A stretch of 32,618 bases of DNA from an uncultured Roseburia sp. GTDB taxonomy: Bacteria > Bacillota > Clostridia > Lachnospirales > Lachnospiraceae. The notes beneath the pieces are model-generated. The model saw only the letters and a list, made by a program, of their open reading frames with translations. It made no database searches and was not told where the DNA came from. The first letter of the stretch is position 1. Every line of letters begins with the position of its first letter. The stretch covers positions 1 through 32,618 of the forward strand of contig CANOCV010000037.1 of assembly GCA_947564465.1 (NCBI GenBank), given 5' to 3'. Positions 24,503 through 29,900 of the stretch are shown here, in pieces. A program made the position numbers and the translations under genes.

Positions 24503-25789
24503 TTACATAACAACCTTCACCGTAAACCATCCGTTTTCCGCATGAAAAGAATAAAAAACATCATACTTTTTACAGAAAGCGGCTATGGAGCGGCTTCCGA
24601 TCCCGTGCCCGTTTTTGCCGGATACCGGTAATTGATCTTCCGAAAAAAGTACCGTTCCGGCATAGGTATTGGCGATTTCCAGCATAAAAGACGGTTTTTG
24701 GATGCACTTAATGACAATCTTTCGCTCCGCTTCCGGAAGCCCGCGGCAGGCTGTGATGGCGTTTTCTAACGCGTTGGCAACTACGGTAGAGAACTCCATC
24801 ATATCCACCGGAAAGCTCTCAGGGATGGAGAGGCTGGTTTCAAGGCGGATGTGCTCTTTCTTTGCCTGCCCAAAGTAGGCGGAGAGGACGGCGTTCAGGA
24901 CAGGGTTAGTGCAATAACGCATCTGGTCAGATTCGTGTACCTGCGCCAGAATCGTGTGTATGTATTCCAGGGCGGCATGTGTATCGCCGTTTTCCATAAG
25001 GGAGGCTGTTACCTGAAAGTGATGGCGGGTATCGTGGCGCTCAATGCGTGAGGTCTCGGCGGCCGTTTCGTTCTCTGAAAGTTTTTCTGTTAAGTTGTTC
25101 ACCTGTAATTCCAAAAGTTCCATATTGTGCTTTGACAACTGAAGATGATACTGGATGGACAGGTATCGGAAAATCGTAAAATAAATAGTGATGATGACCA
25201 CCGCAAGTAGGTAAAATATCATAACAGCGGATGGATTTTTCAGAATATGAACCGGATAAAACGCAATCGCGGCGGTGAGGAGCAGCAGGGAGCAGGGGAT
25301 CAGGGAGAGGATTCCCCATCCGTGTTCCACTATGGCGGAAAGGCGCAAAAAACGGCGGCGCAGGAACCGGTACTCAAACAGAATAACCAGAGGATAGGTG
25401 ACTGCCAGAAGGATCAGGTCAATCGTGATACGATTCCACAGGTATGCGTTTACAAGTCCAACCGTTAAAACCACATAGAAGGAAAAGAGAAGCTGCGTTG
25501 TGTAATGGAATACAGCTTTTGCGGGCGAATTTGTGTCAAGCCAGTAGATCAGCAGGCTGCCGGGAACAGAGATGACAAGCAGGGCTATCCGCAGAAAGCC
25601 CAGGTATCCAAAGAAATAAACCAGGACACCGGTCATGAGCAGCGTGTAGAGGAGAAAGAGGATGAGCATACATGCAACTTTTTTCGTTTTGTATTTGAAT
25701 TCTGAGACAGAACACATCATACCCAGACTAGCCAGTGTAAGTATCACAACTCGAAGTGTAAAGTAAAAGTCGCTATTTTCAAGAAACAT
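24503..25789 (-). CDS. AgrC-like sensor histidine kinase (GHKL ATPase domain)
   Basis: This 428-residue membrane kinase resembles the AgrC/ComD class. Residues 1-210 hold about six hydrophobic membrane segments, and a coiled coil follows at 215-245. The phosphoacceptor region is ERHDTRHHF with His252, and residues 330-428 are a GHKL ATPase with N-box ANALENA (N339, N343) and G-box NGHGIGSRSI (394-402). It should pass phosphate to the LytTR regulator encoded just upstream, whose 3' end it overlaps by 11 bases. The ligand is unknown: no AgrB-type processing protease or AgrD-type peptide gene lies nearby. The divergent adhesin gene is a plausible target. Confidence 0.9.
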   Translation of the reverse strand: MFLENSDFYFTLRVVILTLASLGMMCSVSEFKYKTKKVACMLILFLLYTLLMTGVLVYFFGYLGFLRIALLVISVPGSLLIYWLDTNSPAKAVFHYTTQLLFSFYVVLTVGLVNAYLWNRITIDLILLAVTYPLVILFEYRFLRRRFLRLSAIVEHGWGILSLIPCSLLLLTAAIAFYPVHILKNPSAVMIFYLLAVVIITIYFTIFRYLSIQYHLQLSKHNMELLELQVNNLTEKLSENETAAETSRIERHDTRHHFQVTASLMENGDTHAALEYIHTILAQVHESDQMRYCTNPVLNAVLSAYFGQAKKEHIRLETSLSIPESFPVDMMEFSTVVANALENAITACRGLPEAERKIVIKCIQKPSFMLEIANTYAGTVLFSEDQLPVSGKNGHGIGSRSIAAFCKKYDVFYSFHAENGWFTVKVVM

Positions 25790-26525
25790 AATGCCCTCCG
25801 TTATTCAGCCAGTAATCAGACCATTCTGTTTTGTATGTTTCGTATTTTCCACGGGGAATTGAAATTTCACATGTTCCGCCGATGATCAGGTAACGTTTTG
25901 TGATTTCCGTGACATGGCGCAGGTTCACGACAAAAGAAGAACCTACCAGAAGAAATTCCCTGTGTTCCAATAAAGGGGTCACGGCATTTTGAAAGGTGCC
26001 GTTAAACGTGGCGCTGTCTATGACAGAGCCGTCGTAAATATGATAACTGACCAGCCTGCGGACGCGCTCCGCATATAAGATGTCCAAGACCGGAATCATG
26101 CGGACGGAACGGGATGTCTTGATGGTGACCGTGTTCTTTTTTAGCCGCGTAAAATGTTCGGCTGCCCTGTCAAGACAGGAAAAAAACGGGACGGCGCCGA
26201 TTGGTTTTAACAGATAGTGAAAAGCCTCAATGTTGTAAGAGTCCACGGCAAAATCAGGGGAGGTGGTCAGATAGACGATCATCCCGTTGTCGCCGCGTTC
26301 CCGCAGGGCGGAGCCTAATTGTATGCCGTTCATCTCTGGCATGATAATATCCAGGATATATAAATCAAATCTGCCGTAGTCATCAATAAAGTTCAAAAGC
26401 TCATCCGCGCAGGAAAAGGCGGACGGAGTAAAGGCTAAGTCCTGCCTTGTCCGGTTATAGTTTCGGAGCAGTTCCAAAATTTTTTCGAGCTCCGGCTTTT
26501 CATCATCGCATACCGCAATCCGCAT
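25779..26525 (-). CDS. LytTR-family response regulator
   Basis: This 248-residue protein has an N-terminal receiver domain (D7, D8 acidic pocket; phosphoacceptor D59 in YILDIIMPEMNGI; conserved Lys in LLKPIGA). Residues about 135-240 form a C-terminal LytTR DNA-binding domain with TVTIKTSRSVRMIPVLDILYAE and EHREFLLVGSSFVVNLRHV. Regulators of this AgrA/LytR class bind paired direct repeats two helical turns apart. The start at 26525 has AGGAGG upstream; a longer reading frame to 26612 would run through an AT-rich repeat. The kinase follows with an 11-base overlap. It is probably self-regulated through the repeat at 26563-26602. Confidence 0.92.
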   Translation of the reverse strand: MRIAVCDDEKPELEKILELLRNYNRTRQDLAFTPSAFSCADELLNFIDDYGRFDLYILDIIMPEMNGIQLGSALRERGDNGMIVYLTTSPDFAVDSYNIEAFHYLLKPIGAVPFFSCLDRAAEHFTRLKKNTVTIKTSRSVRMIPVLDILYAERVRRLVSYHIYDGSVIDSATFNGTFQNAVTPLLEHREFLLVGSSFVVNLRHVTEITKRYLIIGGTCEISIPRGKYETYKTEWSDYWLNNGGHYVS

Positions 26526-26562
26526 CGGTCCGTTTTCCTCCTGATTATATTTTGTTATCTTT

Positions 26563-26602
26563 GTAAATTTTACATAAAATCTGCAAAATTTACAATTTGA
26601 AT
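26563..26602. promoter_or_regulatory. Repeat element A: candidate LytTR operator near the response regulator
   Basis: Two half-sites containing TTTACA (26569-26574 and 26589-26594) are spaced 20 bp apart as direct repeats. The right half carries CAAAATTTACAATTTGAA (26584-26601), identical to the one in element B. The element ends 38 bp upstream of the response-regulator ATG, which suggests autoregulation. Architecture fits LytTR sites, although the S. aureus AgrA core GTT is not obvious. Confidence 0.55.
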
Positions 26603-26671
26603 CAAAAAACACATATGTGGTAGTTTAGCAGAAAACAGGAAAAGAGTCAAATCCAGAAAAGTAATTGTACT

Positions 26672-26680
26672 TGCTATAAT
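26672..26680 (+). promoter_or_regulatory. Extended -10 promoter candidate
   Basis: TGCTATAAT is a perfect extended -10 (TGnTATAAT). There is no good -35 17 bp upstream, which extended -10 promoters tolerate. A start near 26687 would begin the RNA exactly at the following hairpin and run toward the adhesin gene. Confidence 0.5.
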
Positions 26681-26687
26681 GTAAGAT

Positions 26688-26726
26688 CGTTACTATGGGC
26701 GGCTTCCAGAGCCGTGAATAGTAACG
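26688..26726. other. Strong two-part hairpin without U tract
   Basis: CGTTACTAT at 26688-26696 pairs with ATAGTAACG at 26718-26726, and CGGCT pairs with AGCCG inside. No T run follows on either strand, so it is unlikely to be an intrinsic terminator. It could cap a 5' end, act as an attenuator part, or be a protein-binding dyad. Confidence 0.55.
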
Positions 26727-26746
26727 TAAAATTCTCTGCCGTCTGA

Positions 26747-26787
26747 GCAAATTTTACAATAAAACCGACAAAATTTACAATTTGAAC
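26747..26787. promoter_or_regulatory. Repeat element B: candidate LytTR operator upstream of the adhesin gene
   Basis: Half-sites with TTTACAAT at 26753-26760 and 26774-26781 are direct repeats exactly 21 bp apart, two helical turns. The element is nearly identical to element A over about 40 bp. The right half-site overlaps or touches the presumed -35 (TTGAAC, 26782-26787), a usual arrangement for an activator that contacts RNA polymerase. Confidence 0.6.
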
Positions 26788-26809
26788 CCAAAAGCGCGTC
26801 ACCTATGAT
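26782..26809 (+). promoter_or_regulatory. Putative adhesin promoter next to element B
   Basis: TTGAAC at 26782-26787, a 16-bp spacer and TATGAT at 26804-26809 form a fair sigma-A match. A second TATGAT overlaps at 26809-26814. Transcription would start near 26816, inside the left arm of the long inverted repeat, leaving a leader of about 160 nt. Confidence 0.5.
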
Positions 26810-26934
26810 ATGATGTTGGGGTCAAAAGGGTGCTTTGCACCAACCGGACACAATATGTGGTATTGCAAGCGCGTTTGCAAACACACATATTTATGCCGGT
26901 TTTGCACCGAAGGGGCTTTTGACCCCGACATCAT
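26810..26934. repeat. Nested 125-nt inverted repeat in the adhesin leader
   Basis: The outer arms ATGATGTTGGGGTCAAAAG (26810-26828) and its complement at 26916-26934 match at 18 of 19 positions. Inside them AACCGG (26842-26847) pairs with CCGGTT (26896-26901). ATATGTG (26853-26859) pairs with CACATAT (26884-26890), and TTGCAA (26863-26868) with TTGCAA (26875-26880). A small side hairpin GGTGC-TTT-GCACC occupies 26829-26841. No U tract follows, so it is not a simple terminator. Confidence 0.75.
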
Positions 26935-26974
26935 GATTAAAAAATAACAGACAAAAAAGAAGGAGGGAACGATT

Positions 26975-29900
26975 TTGAAAGAAAAAATCTTCAAAAAAAC
27001 GGGCGGAGCGGGAAGAAGAATATGCAGTATGCTGTTAGCTGCTGTATTCGTATTCACAAGTATCGACCTGCCGCTGACTGCCAGGGCGGCGGAGCCGGAA
27101 CAGGCAGAGGGCGGAGGAACGCCGGGAACAGCGTTTGATATAAAGAACGATCACGGGGTAAGTTTAATTAAGGAGGGTCAGTTATATTATCAATTGTCTG
27201 AGGATGGGACAGAGCTGACAATCACCGGAGAGGCGACGGTCGGACCGCCACAGACGCCAACGGTAGAAACAGAATATGATATTACAAATGAATTTGATGA
27301 GTATCTTAAGGGTCTGCCGTGGGTAACGGTAAGTAGTTATGATTATACAATCCATTGCAAGGTAAAAACTGCGAAGATCGACGCAAAGATAACAGGAGAA
27401 TTTCCGGCATATTTCTTTTATGAATATCCGGAGCTGGAGAAGATCGAGATAACAGGTGACGCGTCAGGGATTACTTCAATCGGCAGGTTCGCTTTTTGTG
27501 GCACGAAGATCACAAGCGTAAGCTGGCTGGAGAACTTGACAAATCTGAAAGAAATAAAACCGTGTGCATTCGAGGACTGCACGGGATTGACGGAGGTGAC
27601 AATTCCTAAGAGTGTGACGTCTTGCAACAGAGCGTTCGAGGACTGCACGGGATTAACGAAGGTGACAATTCCCGAGGGTGTGACGTCTATCGGCTATGCA
27701 TTTCATAGCTGCACGGGATTAACGGAGGTGACAATTCCTAAGAGTGTGACGTCTTGCAACGGTGCATTCTCTGGCTGCACGGGATTAACAGAGGTGACAA
27801 TTCCTGAGGGCGTGGCGTCTATCGGCAACTATGCATTCTCTGGTTGCACGGGATTAACGGAGGTGACAATTCCTGACAGCGTGACGTCTATCGGCGACGG
27901 TGCATTCTGTAACTGTACGGGATTAACGGAGGTGACAGTTCCTGACAGCGTGACGTCTATTGGCGAGCCCGCGGGTAGCACGGGTGCATTCCAGGGCTGC
28001 ACGGGATTAACCAGCATAAAGATGCCTGAGAATACTAATTTCAAATATATAAATCCCAGGACATTTTACGGCTGCACGGGATTAACGGAGGTGACAATTC
28101 CTGCCAGTGTGACGGCTATCAGCGACTCCGCATTCCAGGGCTGTACGTCATTGGAGACGGTGACAATTCCCGACAGTGTGTATCGTATCGGCCACTACAC
28201 ATTCCAAAACTGTACGTCATTAGAGACGGTGACAATTCCTGCCAAGGTGAGCGAGATCGGAAGAAATGCGTTTGGCGGCTGTACGTCATTAAAGAGCGTG
28301 GTTATGGAACATGTAGTTGTCCTGGGTGAATCCCCCCGGCCGGAACTTTGGAATGATGTTTTTGAGAACTGTGCATTTATGACGGAAGGAACAAAAGGCA
28401 TCATAGTTCCAAAGGGAAACTTGTACGAATGGACTTACGATAGAAAACTCAAAGATGAAGCAGAATATTCATATAAGCAATGGCAGACAATGTTTCCGAA
28501 TATGAAAGAAGCAATGGAACCTTTAGGGAACGGGCACTCCCATATTGCGGATAAAGAAGATTTGGAAAAACTGCGTGAACTTGTAAGTTCCGGAGTGGAT
28601 ATGAAAGACTTTGGGTTTGAAGTGCAGGGAGATATAGACTTAAAAGGAAGCGCAGAGAATCCATGGACGCCGATTGGAACAAAAGAGCATCCGTTTACCG
28701 GAACAATTAGGGGAGGCGGACATACCATCAGCGGCCTGTACATCAATGACGAAAATGCAGACAACCAGGGACTCTTCGGATTTAACGCCGGAACCATTCA
28801 AAACCTCACCGTAGAGGGAGAAGTTACCGGACGGGATAACGTTGGAGGCTTTGCGGGAACCAATACCGGAAGTGTCGAGTGTGATGTAAATGTGACCGTC
28901 ACGGGACGTAACAGTGTCGGAGGAATTGCGGGAAACAACGGTGGATTGATCTATATTGATACAAACAAAGGGAGCGTTAGCGGCGAGAGCAGTGTCGGAG
29001 GAATTGCGGGGAACAACAGCGGCACTGTGAGTGCTGCTAAAAACCAGGGGAACGTTAGCGGCACGGACAATGTCGGAGGAATTGTGGGAACCAACAGCGC
29101 AGCGCTGGATGGGTTTAATAACAACGAAGGGAGCGTTAGCGGCGAGAACAACGTCGGAGGAATTGTGGGAACCAACGAAGCATCAGGAGTGGTTAAGGGC
29201 AGCTTTCATAAGGGAACCGTAACGGGAAGCGAAGGAACGACCGGGACAATTATCGGTACGAACAGGAATCAAACCCAGAAGGATATCGAGGACGAGCAGG
29301 TGAACAGCGTCGAGACGCAGACAGAGCTTCCGAAAATCGGCAATCAGGAGAATCTTCCGGAACCGTCTTTCGAGGGAGGCGGGACAGAGAATGACCCGTA
29401 CAAAATCAAAACAGAAGAAGATTTGATAAAATTGGCGGAACTGGTAAACAGTGGCGAAGACCAGAGCGGAGCCTGCTATCGGATCGAAGCGGACATCACG
29501 CTCACAGACGCGGGCAAGCCATGGACGCCGATTGGAACGAACGAGCATCCGTTTACCGGAACCTTCGACGGCAATGGAAAGACCGTCAGCGGCCTGTACA
29601 TCAATGACAATGCCAAAAACGATCAGGGACTCTTCGGCGTCAACGCCGGAACCATCGAAAACCTCACCGCAGAGGGAAGCGTTACCGGAAAGGATAACGT
29701 CGGAGCAATCGCCGGAACCAACACGGAGAACGGAACCATCAAAGACTGCATCAGCAATGTCGCCGTAAACGGACAGAAGTACGTCGGAGGAATTGCAGGC
29801 CAAAATGACGGAACCGTGACAGGCTGTACGGACAATGGAAGCGGGACCAGGAATCATCCGTACGAGATTTCCAATAAGGAAGAATTTGAAGAACTACGAG

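Larger units (their letters stand above)
26526..26974. promoter_or_regulatory. 449-bp divergent regulatory region between response regulator and adhesin gene
   Basis: No gene is supported here. Reading left to right, the region holds the response-regulator ribosome site, repeat element A (26563-26602) and an extended -10 box (26672-26680). A 39-nt hairpin (26688-26726) and repeat element B (26747-26787) come next. The remainder is a promoter-like pair (26782-26809), a nested 125-nt inverted repeat (26810-26934) and the adhesin ribosome site (AGGAGG, 26961-26966). Separate entries give details. Confidence 0.7.

Noticed and set aside
26544..26549. TATAAT on the minus strand as the response-regulator -10
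   Set aside because: It lies only one base before the ribosome site AGGAGG, so a start downstream would remove that site from the mRNA. The real promoter is probably further upstream.
26695..26721. Eight-codon ORF (MGGFQSRE) as a signal peptide precursor for the kinase
   Set aside because: It has no ribosome site, lies within a hairpin, and is too short for known AgrD-like precursors.
26810..26934. Simple bidirectional terminator
   Set aside because: No T run follows the stem on either strand, and it lies in front of the adhesin gene rather than after a gene.
26803..27057. Minus-strand 84-codon ORF between the regulator and adhesin genes
   Set aside because: It has no ribosome site or recognisable composition and overlaps the inverted repeat and the adhesin signal peptide; it is best explained as a shadow frame.
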